Shown here piece by piece: positions 17,111 through 25,435 of a stretch of 64,000 bases of DNA. Position numbers and translations under genes: made by a program. The stretch covers positions 1-64,000 of the forward strand of contig NZ_RQYZ01000004.1 of the NCBI RefSeq assembly GCF_003932855.1. Reading direction: 5' to 3'. Position 1 is the stretch's first letter; the number at the start of each line of letters is the position of its first letter. The notes beneath the pieces are model-generated. The model made no database searches, had not been told where the DNA came from, and saw only the letters and a list, made by a program, of their open reading frames with translations. The stretch comes from Tessaracoccus sp. OH4464_COT-324 (GTDB lineage: Bacteria > Actinomycetota > Actinomycetes > Propionibacteriales > Propionibacteriaceae).

Positions 17111-20100
17111 TCAGCGGCCCGTCTTGGGCAACCCCGGCCGCTTCGGCGTCGGCTTCACCGACGGAACTGGCGCGGGCTTCGGCTCGCTGGGCCTGGGCTC
17201 ACTTGGCCTGGGCTCACTTGGCCTGGGCTCACTGGGCTTCGGCTCACTTGGCCTGGGCTCACTCGGCTTCGGCTCACTCGGCTTCGGCTCACTCGGCTTC
17301 GGCTCACTGGGCCTGGGCTCGCTCGGCTTCGGCTCACTGGGCCTGGGCTCGCTCGGGTCGGCGGCCACGACGGTCAGCTCACCCAGATCGGCCTCCGCCA
17401 CCAGCTGACCACGCACGAGAGCGCTGGCCCGCACCCGGTAGCGGCCCGCGACGGCGTAGGTGTGGCTCAGCTCCTCGGAATCGATCGCCTGCGGGGTTCG
17501 GCCCAGGGCCGCCGAGTCGCCCCAATCGACCCGGAACCGCACGTCGGCCTCGTCAGCGTCAACGCCCCGCAGCGTGAGCCGAACGCTCACCTTCTCCCCC
17601 ACCTTCACGCTCCGGCCCTTCAGTTCGGGGGAGGCGCTCAGCGTGGGCGTCGGAGCGGGCGAACCCTCGCCCACCTCGACGGTGCCCAGCTGCGTCGAAG
17701 CCAGCAGCTGGCCGGAGACTGCGTCGCGCGCCTCCGCCACCACGTCGAAACGACCCTTACCCGGGTAGATGTGCTTCAGATCGGCCACCGCCGCGCCAGC
17801 CTCGCCCCAGTTGACGGTGAGCTTCACCCGCTCGCCCGCCGCCAAGTTCAGCTCGGCGAGCGAGACGTCAGCCGAAACCTCCGCGCCGGGCTGCACCTTC
17901 GTCGCGGACAGGCTGCCGGTCAGCTTCCGCTCCGGGTAGGCCGGGGCGTCGAGTTGCTTCGCGATCACCGAGCCCGTGGTGGCAGCGGTCGGCACGACAC
18001 GCACAGCTTCCGGGCCCATCCCCGGTTCCTTGGCCGCCACCGCCAGGGTCAGGCGGTTCTTGCCGCGCAAATTCAAGAACTGCGTCGGGATGGTGAAGTT
18101 CGTCTGCGGGCCGATGTCGCCGATGTAGACGCCCGTATTCCATCCGTTGACAAAGATCGTCACCTGCGAGCCGTCGCGGCCGATGCCGCCGCGCGGGGTG
18201 ATCTGCACCTGGTAGGCCTGGTCCTGGCCCTCCGGCACCGCCAACTCGAAGTCGGTGGCGTACCAGTTGACGCCAGCCGCCTCCGCAGCAAAGCCCGTTG
18301 CTGGAGCCCAGTCGGAGATCGGATACTCGGGCAGGTACCAGCCGGCGCGCTCGCCGTAGAGGCCGCCGGAGTTGTACATGCCGCGTTCCTTGTCGGCCGG
18401 GCTCGTCTTGCCCTGAGCGCCCTGGATCCGCCACACCACGTCACCGCGGGCGCTCAGCCGCGCGTCATACAGGCCCCGGTTCTGCCGGGACAGCCCGTCG
18501 TCCGACCAGTCGAGATTCTGGCCCAGGTTGTGCACCAGCACCGCCAGCTCAACCTGCTCCCCGGCCGCCACCGGGAGCTGCATCGGCACCGGACGCCCCT
18601 TGGCGGCGAAGGAGCCAACATATTTGCCGTTCGCCCACACCTGCCCGAAAGCCGGGTCCTTGCCGTGGCCGGGCACCCCGGAGCCACCGTTGCCGGTCAG
18701 CACGATGGTGTTGCTCTCAGCGACGTAGGAGGCCCGGTACCAGACATCGCCCTCATAGAAGCCGTAGTGGTTCGAGTCGAGCACCACACCGGCCGACGGA
18801 CCCGGGCCCTGGCGGTGATTCTCCGCGCTCTTCGAGTCGGCCACGCGCCAGCCACTGACGTCGAAGCCCGGCATCGCCTCCGGGGCCCCGACGGTGGTGC
18901 GCCAGGACAGTTCGGGCGCGGTTTGCGCCACCGGGCCTGGCACCGCGCCCGTGGTCCCGACGCCGTTCCAGGTCCACTCCGCGAGGCGTGAGAGCACCTT
19001 GAGGTTGCCGGGCGCGGACATCGACCCGGTCAGGTGCAGCTTGCCATCGGCTACCCGGGCACCCCGCACCAGGGTGGCGCCCTCGACGCTGACCACGTCG
19101 CCGTCGGCGTCGGTCTGCCAGACGTTGGCGGCGTAGCCGCGGCTGATCGCGCGGAACGTGGTGCGCTGCCCGCCCACGTTCACCGTGATGTCCTGCGGCT
19201 CGGCGCCGGTGGTCCAGCCGATGAGCAGCTGGTCCTTGGCCGCGTTCCAGCGGTGTCTGACCCCCGACGGCAGCTCCAGCCGCGTCTCGCTCTCCTTGGC
19301 GTAGAGCACGATCTCCGCCGGGTCGCCCTCCACGCCCATCAGGTACTGCACGAGGCCGTCGGAGACGGGCTGCGGCTCGCCGAAGAGCTGGGCGGTGGTG
19401 TACCCCACCCGCTGCTTGCCCACGGGGAAGTTTGCGGCCAGGGCTAGTGCGTCGCGGCCGTGCAGGCGCAGCTTGGTGTCCTCAAACTGTGGCACGCGTC
19501 CCCAGCCGGTGCGTCCCCCGCCAGCGTTCGGCAGCGAAGCCGCGGTCGGGTACACGCGCACCGCGTCGAGCGAGACGTAGGAGCCGCTGGAACCCGGGAA
19601 CCGCTCCCCCGTGACGACAACCCGCACCTTATGCTGGCCGGGAGACAGATCGTGCTTGCTGAACACCACCTGCTGCGGAGTGGCGGAACCCGTCACCCGC
19701 TCCTCGGTCCGGCCGACCGGCGCATCAGAGTCGTCGATGTAGACCTCTGCCGGGCCGTGGTTGCCGGAGAAGGGACCGATCAGGTCGAAACCGACGCCGT
19801 CGAAAGTGAACTCGTAGGAGTCACCCCGGTTGGGGCTGTAAGTCTCGTCCCCGCCGATATCACCGCGGGTCCAGCTCTGGCCCTGGCCAACCTGCCAGCT
19901 GCCCTTGAATGTCACGAAGCCGCTCGTGTCATTGTGCACCTGCGGCGCGTCCGGGTTCGGGGCGCCGACCACCTCGAAGGCGTCCACGGAGATGCGGGTC
20001 CCCGTGCCACCTTCCGCGGCCTCACCTAGGGCTCGGACCGTGATGGTGTGCTGGCCGGGCGTCAGCCCGGAGCGCTGGAACAGCACCTGCTGGGCGGGCT

Positions 20101-21751
20101 TGTTCTGGTCGGAGTCGACGTGGCCCGTCACCACCTCAGGGGTGCCCTCATCCACCCGCACCTCGGCCTTGCCGAAATCGGTGCCCGTCGCGGACAGGTA
20201 GCGGATGCCGGTGCCGGTAAAAGTGAAAGTGGCGGTGGCGCCCGCCGCCGAGGCCAGCTTCAGCGTGCCCTCCGCGGCCGTGGAGTCCTCGGCCTCCTCC
20301 CAGTCGCCGGCGTAGTCGATACCTGCGGCGCGGTCGTCCACCAGCAGGTTCACCGTGGCGGGCGGCTCCCCGTCAAGCCACAGCGAGGAGGTAAAAGTGG
20401 TGTCCTGGGTGGCGTTGCTGTCCGCCAACCGGTAGGCGACGAACCGCGGCGCACTGGCCGAGTCGCCGTCGGCCGCGAGCCGCATGTACGATTTGACGTT
20501 CCCGCCGACGACGTCCGCCACCGGCGGGGCCGCGACCGGATCCATCGCGGCCAGCGAGGGCAGCGCCTTGTGGAAATAGCCCGCCTCCTTCTGCGCGGCC
20601 AGCTTCGGCGTGATGGTGCGGGCCTCGTTGAGCGCCGCGCCGTAGTCGTAGCTGGTGAAACCCGACGCGGGCGCACCCGTCCAGCCCCAGTTCGTGCCGC
20701 CGTGGGTCATGTAGTAGCTGAACGCGGTGACGCCGTTGGCCATCCCCATGACGCTCCACTGCCGGGTGAACGCCTCATCGGCGAACACTGCGCACTGCTC
20801 GGTGTTGAAGTTGGCGCCCCACGGTGTGAAGGCCCCGCCCTGGGTCTCCGCGATGAAGTGCGGCGAATTGGCGGCAAAACCACGGAACGCGCGCTCGTTG
20901 TCGGGCAGCTGTCCCCGCCCCGCACCGCAGTTGAAGTGCAGCGGGTAGATATCGGAGGCATAGAAGTCGGTGCCGTAGCGCTCCGTGTCCTTGAATCGGC
21001 CGCCGTAGCCCCAGTCGTTGTGGAAGAGCGGCACGTTGATCCCGTCGGCCTTGACGCTCTTCACCAGCTCGGCAAGGAAGTCGCCGTAGCGCTTCGCGTC
21101 GTTCGGCAGCTCGTTCTCCACCTGGTAGAGGAAGATCGATCCACCCCCGTCGGTGAGTTGGTGTTTGCTCGCGATCTTGTTGAACTCGCTGAGCCACCGT
21201 TTGGAGGCCTCCACCACCTGCGGGTGCTCCAGCGTGCGCAGCGAACCGCCCCCCACATTGGACATGTAGGCGGGCAGTCCACCCATCGACACCTCGGCGT
21301 TGATGTACGGGCCGGGGCGAGCGATGACGTAGAGCCCTTCCTCCTCGCAGATGCGCAGCAGCAAATCGATGTCGCGGATGCCGGTGAAATCGAACGGGCC
21401 GTTCTCCTCACTCTGGTGCAGCCCCCAGAAGAAGTACAGTGACACGGCGTTGAAACCGGCACCCTTGATCTTCTGCAGTACGTCGCGCCAAGCCTCGGGG
21501 GATGGGAGCCGCCAGTAGTGGAACTCGCCCGAGTAGACGTTGATTCGTTCCCCATCAATCTTGAAGCTGTACTTGTCGAATTCGATGCGATGCTGTTTCC
21601 CGTCTGCAAGCGAGGCTCGCGCGGGCAGGGGAAGCGGCGCGGCATCGGCCGCGACCGGCCCAACCACCGCCATCCCGGTCAGGGCAAGCGCTGTGGTCAT
21701 CGTGGTCGCTACGGCGCGACGCCACCCGCCTGCCAAGGAGACCTTGGACAT
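17111..21751 (-). CDS. Secreted multi-domain GH35 beta-galactosidase
   Basis: This 1546-residue exported enzyme should release beta-linked galactose from glycans. A signal peptide covers about 1-38 (RRAVATTMTTALALTGMAVV ... ADAAP). The GH35 barrel follows: FHYWRLP and GFNAVSLYFFWGLHQ near the start, acid/base Glu214 in YQVENELP and nucleophile Glu302 in FIAETQGGAFTPWG. Then come two similar jelly-roll carbohydrate-binding-like modules (each ...VL/VFxxxxLxPGQHxxxV...), beta-galactosidase jelly rolls, two PKD-like domains, and a long Ser-Glu-Pro-Lys/Arg linker ending in LPKTGR. The start at 21751 has GGAAGGA upstream. The tail carries a sortase-like LPKTG but lacks the hydrophobic helix and charged end needed for classic anchoring. 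Host-mucin or plant-galactan substrate is open. Confidence 0.93.
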   Translation of the reverse strand: MSKVSLAGGWRRAVATTMTTALALTGMAVVGPVAADAAPLPLPARASLADGKQHRIEFDKYSFKIDGERINVYSGEFHYWRLPSPEAWRDVLQKIKGAGFNAVSLYFFWGLHQSEENGPFDFTGIRDIDLLLRICEEEGLYVIARPGPYINAEVSMGGLPAYMSNVGGGSLRTLEHPQVVEASKRWLSEFNKIASKHQLTDGGGSIFLYQVENELPNDAKRYGDFLAELVKSVKADGINVPLFHNDWGYGGRFKDTERYGTDFYASDIYPLHFNCGAGRGQLPDNERAFRGFAANSPHFIAETQGGAFTPWGANFNTEQCAVFADEAFTRQWSVMGMANGVTAFSYYMTHGGTNWGWTGAPASGFTSYDYGAALNEARTITPKLAAQKEAGYFHKALPSLAAMDPVAAPPVADVVGGNVKSYMRLAADGDSASAPRFVAYRLADSNATQDTTFTSSLWLDGEPPATVNLLVDDRAAGIDYAGDWEEAEDSTAAEGTLKLASAAGATATFTFTGTGIRYLSATGTDFGKAEVRVDEGTPEVVTGHVDSDQNKPAQQVLFQRSGLTPGQHTITVRALGEAAEGGTGTRISVDAFEVVGAPNPDAPQVHNDTSGFVTFKGSWQVGQGQSWTRGDIGGDETYSPNRGDSYEFTFDGVGFDLIGPFSGNHGPAEVYIDDSDAPVGRTEERVTGSATPQQVVFSKHDLSPGQHKVRVVVTGERFPGSSGSYVSLDAVRVYPTAASLPNAGGGRTGWGRVPQFEDTKLRLHGRDALALAANFPVGKQRVGYTTAQLFGEPQPVSDGLVQYLMGVEGDPAEIVLYAKESETRLELPSGVRHRWNAAKDQLLIGWTTGAEPQDITVNVGGQRTTFRAISRGYAANVWQTDADGDVVSVEGATLVRGARVADGKLHLTGSMSAPGNLKVLSRLAEWTWNGVGTTGAVPGPVAQTAPELSWRTTVGAPEAMPGFDVSGWRVADSKSAENHRQGPGPSAGVVLDSNHYGFYEGDVWYRASYVAESNTIVLTGNGGSGVPGHGKDPAFGQVWANGKYVGSFAAKGRPVPMQLPVAAGEQVELAVLVHNLGQNLDWSDDGLSRQNRGLYDARLSARGDVVWRIQGAQGKTSPADKERGMYNSGGLYGERAGWYLPEYPISDWAPATGFAAEAAGVNWYATDFELAVPEGQDQAYQVQITPRGGIGRDGSQVTIFVNGWNTGVYIGDIGPQTNFTIPTQFLNLRGKNRLTLAVAAKEPGMGPEAVRVVPTAATTGSVIAKQLDAPAYPERKLTGSLSATKVQPGAEVSADVSLAELNLAAGERVKLTVNWGEAGAAVADLKHIYPGKGRFDVVAEARDAVSGQLLASTQLGTVEVGEGSPAPTPTLSASPELKGRSVKVGEKVSVRLTLRGVDADEADVRFRVDWGDSAALGRTPQAIDSEELSHTYAVAGRYRVRASALVRGQLVAEADLGELTVVAADPSEPRPSEPKPSEPRPSEPKPSEPKPSEPKPSEPRPSEPKPSEPRPSEPRPSEPRPSEPKPAPVPSVKPTPKRPGLPKTGR
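17174..17352 (-). repeat. Tandem SEPKP/SEPRP-coding repeats
   Basis: About twelve 15-base units coding Pro-Ser-Glu-Pro-(Lys/Arg) in the C-terminal linker of the GH35 protein. Lys and Arg versions alternate irregularly, so the array may vary in length by slippage. Such stiff Pro-rich stalks usually cross the cell wall. Confidence 0.9.
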
Positions 21752-21879
21752 CTTCGTCCTTCCGTTTATCCAACTTGAGCTCTGCACACGATGGTGCAAG
21801 GTATGTCGTACACGCTTCGCGCGGCTGCGTGAAGCTTTTGGCCCAAGATGATTGATGAGACTGAGCGTTTACGTTGCGC

Positions 21880-22818
21880 TCAGCGCACGACGTTGCGCAG
21901 CGGCCTCCCCTCGGCCAGGGCGCGCACCTGCTCGCTGATCAGCCGGGCAGCTCCGATCGGTCGGCCCCCCGCCGAGTGGGGCGAGACGAGCAGCCCCGGC
22001 GCCCGCCACAGCGGGGAGTCCGCGGGCAACGGCTCCTGCCGGAACACGTCGAGCGCGGCACCGGCCAGCCTTCCCGCCTCCAGCGCCGCCACCAGCGCGT
22101 CCTCGTCCACCGTCCGGCCGCGGCCCACATTGACGAGGTAGGCGTGCTCGGGCAGCTGCGCCAACCTCCGCGCGTCGAGCGCCCCGGTGGTCTCGGGGGT
22201 ATCCGGCAGGATCATGACCAACAGATCAGTGTCGGCAAGCGCCGCGTCCAACCCGTCGGGGCCGAGCACCTCGAACCCGCCACGCTCGCCCGCCGAGCGC
22301 GCCGCACCCCGCACGCGCGCGCCGAACGCGCTCAGTAGCCGCGCGAGCGCGCAGCCGATCGACCCGAAGCCCCAGATCAACACCCGGGCCTCCAGCAGCG
22401 TGGTAATCGGCTTTGTGTGCAGCTCCTGCCGCCCGCTCATCTCCCACAGCCACTGACCCGACCGTTGCGCCGCCACCAGCTGCGGCACCTTGCGCAGCAG
22501 CGCCAGGATCAGGGCCATCGCGTGCTCCGCCACCGGGCCGTCGTGCAGGCCGACGCCGTTGGCGAGCACCACGTCGTCGGCGAAGCCGGCGCCCAGCAGC
22601 GCATCGGCGCCCGCCATCACCGTCTGCGCCAGCCGCAGCCCGCGAAGCTGCTCGGCCGCCCCCGCAAGCTGGGCGCGACCGTTGCCCCACACCACGAGCA
22701 CCTCCGCATCCCGATGCTCCTCAGGGATGTCCGCCCGCACGTCGTAGCAGACCACCTCACCCGCCACATCCAGCTCGGCGGGCAGCGTGGGCAGGGTGTT
22801 CGGTACCAGGATCTTCAT
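21880..22818 (-). CDS. D-isomer-specific 2-hydroxyacid dehydrogenase
   Basis: This 312-residue NAD(P)-dependent oxidoreductase is related to phosphoglycerate dehydrogenases. The Rossmann motif appears as LIWGFGSIGCALARLL (GxGxxG at 150-155). NVGRGRTVDEDALVAALEAG and ALDVFRQEPLPADSPLW are the conserved C-terminal signatures, and SPHSAGG carries the catalytic His. The substrate is not readable; 2-ketoacid reduction is likely. The ATG lies 6 bases after TAGGCT, so it may be leaderless. It is divergent from the methyltransferase at 22850 with only 31 bases between the starts. Confidence 0.9.
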   Translation of the reverse strand: MKILVPNTLPTLPAELDVAGEVVCYDVRADIPEEHRDAEVLVVWGNGRAQLAGAAEQLRGLRLAQTVMAGADALLGAGFADDVVLANGVGLHDGPVAEHAMALILALLRKVPQLVAAQRSGQWLWEMSGRQELHTKPITTLLEARVLIWGFGSIGCALARLLSAFGARVRGAARSAGERGGFEVLGPDGLDAALADTDLLVMILPDTPETTGALDARRLAQLPEHAYLVNVGRGRTVDEDALVAALEAGRLAGAALDVFRQEPLPADSPLWRAPGLLVSPHSAGGRPIGAARLISEQVRALAEGRPLRNVVR

Positions 22819-22824
22819 GCCCCC

Positions 22825-22830
22825 AGCCTA
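22825..22830 (-). promoter_or_regulatory. -10 box for the dehydrogenase (divergent pair)
   Basis: TAGGCT on the minus strand, 6 bases before ATG 22818. It overlaps the region upstream of the divergent box at 22838, so the two promoters must share DNA. Inference from geometry. Confidence 0.45.
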
Positions 22831-22837
22831 GGGGCGG

Positions 22838-22843
22838 TAGCGT
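22838..22843 (+). promoter_or_regulatory. -10 box for the RNA methyltransferase (divergent pair)
   Basis: TAGCGT, then TTGACC, then ATG 22850; the TAnnnT-N6-ATG geometry again. A TTG at 22844 could also start translation two codons earlier but would sit right behind the -10 box. Confidence 0.4.
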
Positions 22844-22849
22844 TTGACC

Positions 22850-23809
22850 ATGCCCGATTACCTGATGCTGCTTTCCCCATCCGCCAACCGGGTCTACGCC
22901 GGCACGGCCCCCGAGCTGGCGGCGGCCGAGCTCGGTGCCTGCTGGGCCGCCGCCCGGGATGTGATCCCGAAACGGCTCGCGGGCGTCGACTACCTCTCCT
23001 TCAGCGCCGAACCGGCCGCGCTGCCCATCCTCGCCCGCCAGTCCGCCTGCTTCGCGCTGTTCGAGGCTGAGGAGGACCTGCTGCGCCCCGTGCCACTGCC
23101 CGACGTCTACAAGCTCGACGACGACCTCGTCACCATCCCCAAATACCAGGGGAAAACCAACGAGCAGTTCACCCAGCTGCTGCTCAACGTCACCCTGGCC
23201 GCCGTCACCCGCGCGCCCGACGGGCCGCGCCAAATACTGGATCCCCTCGCCGGGCGCGGCACCACGATCTCGACGGCGCTGCGGCTCGGCCACGACGGCT
23301 ACGGCATCGAGCTCGACGAGAAAGCGTTCGAGGCGATGGCGTCATTCTACAAGACCTACCTGCGACGCAAGCGGATCAAACACAGCGCCGAGATCTCGCC
23401 AGTTCGCCGAAACGGGCGCGCCGTCGGACGCCGATTCGACGTCGAGGTCCCCGGCAACAAGGCGAGCGTGTTCACCGGCGACGCCCGCCAGTCGGCGGAG
23501 CTGTTCGGGAAGAAACGCTTCGACGCGATCGTCACCGACGCGCCCTACGGCGTAGCGCATGGCTCGTTGGCGAGCAGCGGCAAGGACCGCTCGCCGCGGC
23601 AGCTGTTGTCCGAGGCGATCCCGATCTGGGCAAATCAGCTGAAACGCGGCGGTGCCCTCGGCATTTCGTGGAATACTTTTGGTGTCACGCGTGAGGATCT
23701 GGCAGGCATCGTCGCAAAGGCAGGCCTTGAGCCTCTTGAATGGGGGTTTGCCCACCGAGTCGATTCCGCGATCAAGCGCGACATAGTCGTCGCCCACAAA
23801 CCACTATGA
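22850..23809 (+). CDS. TRM11-like nucleic-acid (probably tRNA) methyltransferase
   Basis: The 319-residue protein has an N-terminal THUMP-like half (MPDYLMLLSPSANRVY...) and a C-terminal SAM-dependent methyltransferase. The SAM motif is ILDPLAGRGTTISTAL (131-139 core), the acidic loop YGIELDEKAF, and the catalytic motif TDAPYG (D230-A-P-Y), a variant of (D/N)PP(Y/F) used for N2-guanosine or N6-adenine methylation. The layout resembles the archaeal/eukaryal Trm11 family, which makes m2G10 in tRNA, and scattered actinobacterial relatives. The exact RNA target is inference. Confidence 0.8.
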   Translation: MPDYLMLLSPSANRVYAGTAPELAAAELGACWAAARDVIPKRLAGVDYLSFSAEPAALPILARQSACFALFEAEEDLLRPVPLPDVYKLDDDLVTIPKYQGKTNEQFTQLLLNVTLAAVTRAPDGPRQILDPLAGRGTTISTALRLGHDGYGIELDEKAFEAMASFYKTYLRRKRIKHSAEISPVRRNGRAVGRRFDVEVPGNKASVFTGDARQSAELFGKKRFDAIVTDAPYGVAHGSLASSGKDRSPRQLLSEAIPIWANQLKRGGALGISWNTFGVTREDLAGIVAKAGLEPLEWGFAHRVDSAIKRDIVVAHKPL

Positions 23810-23832
23810 CGCTCCAATGAGGTGAGCCTCCG

Positions 23833-24321
23833 ATGAGAATTGTTTTTCTCCGCCACGCCCAGGCAACGAGCCATCATCCCGGCGGCGACTTCACGCGCCC
23901 CCTCACCGCCCGCGGCCGCAGACAGGCAGCCTCCGCAGGCAGGGCGCTAGCTGAACTGGGGCTGGAGCACGCCTTCGTCTCAGGCGCCACCCGCACGCGG
24001 CAAACCTTCGCCGGACTCGGCCTCGACATCCCGGCCACCTACACCGACGACCTGTACTCCGCCTACGACGATGAGATCTTCGACGTTTTGAACAGCGCCG
24101 ACGGCGTCTCCGCCCGGGCGGTGCTCGTCGTCGGGCATGCACCCAGCATTCACAGCTGCTCGATCGCCTTCGCGCGGGCGGCCGCCGACGACGAGGCTTT
24201 CGACGCGCTGACCAGGCGTTTCCCCACGGGCACCTTTGCCGCCTTCGACATCGCCGAGGAACTCGGGAACATCGATGCCAACCCCACCGGCTGCCGGGTG
24301 GTTACCTACAGCTTCGGCTAA
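23833..24321 (+). CDS. Histidine phosphatase, SixA-like
   Basis: The 162-residue protein of the phosphoglycerate-mutase/histidine-phosphatase superfamily has the catalytic RHA motif at residues 7-9 (IVFLRHAQATSHH) and the second His in VVGHAPSIH. Small size and the ..LT.RG..QA...G..L pattern resemble SixA, which dephosphorylates histidine phosphocarrier domains. It starts after GAGGTGAG, 23 bases downstream of the methyltransferase stop, so both are probably in one transcript. The natural substrate is uncertain. Confidence 0.88.
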   Translation: MRIVFLRHAQATSHHPGGDFTRPLTARGRRQAASAGRALAELGLEHAFVSGATRTRQTFAGLGLDIPATYTDDLYSAYDDEIFDVLNSADGVSARAVLVVGHAPSIHSCSIAFARAAADDEAFDALTRRFPTGTFAAFDIAEELGNIDANPTGCRVVTYSFG

Positions 24322-24364
24322 CTCCTGTTTCGCAAGCGCCGATAGGTGGGGCCTAGGACCCGGT

Positions 24365-25435
24365 TCACTCGCCCACGAACGGATACTGCTCGAAGCGGCG
24401 CCGCAGGCCGGGGCCGGCGGACTTCGGCAGTGTGGCCAACTCCTCCAGTTCCAGGCGACGCCTGCCCGCCGCGCCGGCGCGCGTCCAGGTGCCCCGCACC
24501 TGGCCATCAACCACCACCGACTTCTTGAACACGCCGTTGTTGCCCGGCACCAGCCGGGTGTGGGTGTGCTCATCCATCGCGAACAGGCGATCCCGGTAGC
24601 CCAGGACGAACTCGTCGAATCCGGGCAACAGCAACCCAGATCGGGCCTCCTTAGCACACGCCGCCAGCTCATCCGGCAGGCTCGCCCGGGCGAAGGTCTC
24701 CTCGCCGAGGTGCGCCACGTCGGGCGAGAACAGGCCGACGGCGCGCCGAGCCTTCGTGAGCGGCAGCTTGGACCACCACACGAAATCGCGCAGGGTGGCC
24801 GGCCCATGGGTCAGGAAGTAGCGGCTGGCCAGCTCCGCGACTGCGGCGATCTCGTCGCCACCGAAGCGTTCAGCGAGCCCAGGACCGAGCAACTCGTCGG
24901 CGAGCATGATCTGCTGTTCCCGGCCGCTCCAGCGGCCGTAGCACAGGCGGCATTCGGCGATCAGGGTGTACAGCGTGTGGTAGCTGCGTCCCCCGCTCGG
25001 CTCCACACCCACTTCCGCCATGATCTCCTGATACTCGGCCCGGCTGATTCCCACCCCGGCGGCGCGCTCCCGAACCGCCGCGTAGATGCGGTCAATGTCG
25101 TCGGCGGTGAAATCGTAGTTGCGTTCCCGACGCATTCGGGCGTTCCTGAGCGCCGCCGTCCCGCACAGCTCGCTCAGCCAGCGCAGATCCGCCGCAGGCG
25201 TCAGGAAGACCGTGCCCCGCATCGGGTATCCGCGCACGATGAGGCCCGCGTCCAGCGCGGCGAGCACATCGTCGATACGCCCCGTGGATCTGAGCGCCGC
25301 CGAGGCCAGCGCCCCCGGCAGATCCTGACCCTGCATGGCGCCGAAGGCCACGACGGCGGCCGTCGGAGTCGGGTGGCGTTCACCCACCAGACGTTGCGCG
25401 ACGAGGCGCGAGCGGGCCAGCTGCCGGTCAACCAT
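24365..25435 (-). CDS. Winged-helix DNA-binding domain protein (HTH_42 family)
   Basis: The 356-residue protein begins MVDRQLARSRLVAQRLVGER and contains tandem winged helices typical of the HTH_42 / YcaQ-AlkX-like family: GYPMRGTVFLTPAADLRWLS, then LCYGRWSGREQQIMLADELL, RYFLTHGPATLRDFVWWSKL, and the C-terminal PGFDEFVLGYRDR plus NGVFKKSVVVDGQV..TW. Related proteins (YcaQ, AlkX, AlkZ) act on damaged or crosslinked DNA, and one subgroup are glycosylases, but I see no specific catalytic Q.Q motif. The ATG at 25435 overlaps the stop of the amine oxidase gene by 8 bases, so it is translationally coupled to it. Confidence 0.82.
   Translation of the reverse strand: MVDRQLARSRLVAQRLVGERHPTPTAAVVAFGAMQGQDLPGALASAALRSTGRIDDVLAALDAGLIVRGYPMRGTVFLTPAADLRWLSELCGTAALRNARMRRERNYDFTADDIDRIYAAVRERAAGVGISRAEYQEIMAEVGVEPSGGRSYHTLYTLIAECRLCYGRWSGREQQIMLADELLGPGLAERFGGDEIAAVAELASRYFLTHGPATLRDFVWWSKLPLTKARRAVGLFSPDVAHLGEETFARASLPDELAACAKEARSGLLLPGFDEFVLGYRDRLFAMDEHTHTRLVPGNNGVFKKSVVVDGQVRGTWTRAGAAGRRRLELEELATLPKSAGPGLRRRFEQYPFVGE

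Noticed and set aside
17174-17352. Regular repeats that could suggest a CRISPR array
   Set aside because: The 15-base units have no spacers and code in frame for Ser-Glu-Pro-(Lys/Arg)-Pro in the GH35 stalk.
17462-18991. 509-codon plus-strand frame opposite the galactosidase
   Set aside because: Same reason: antisense shadow, no domain, no ribosome site with context.
20048-21442. 464-codon plus-strand frame opposite the galactosidase
   Set aside because: It is antisense to the clearly real GH35 gene, is Arg/Gly/Val/Leu-rich without family features, and arises from the GC3 bias of the real gene.
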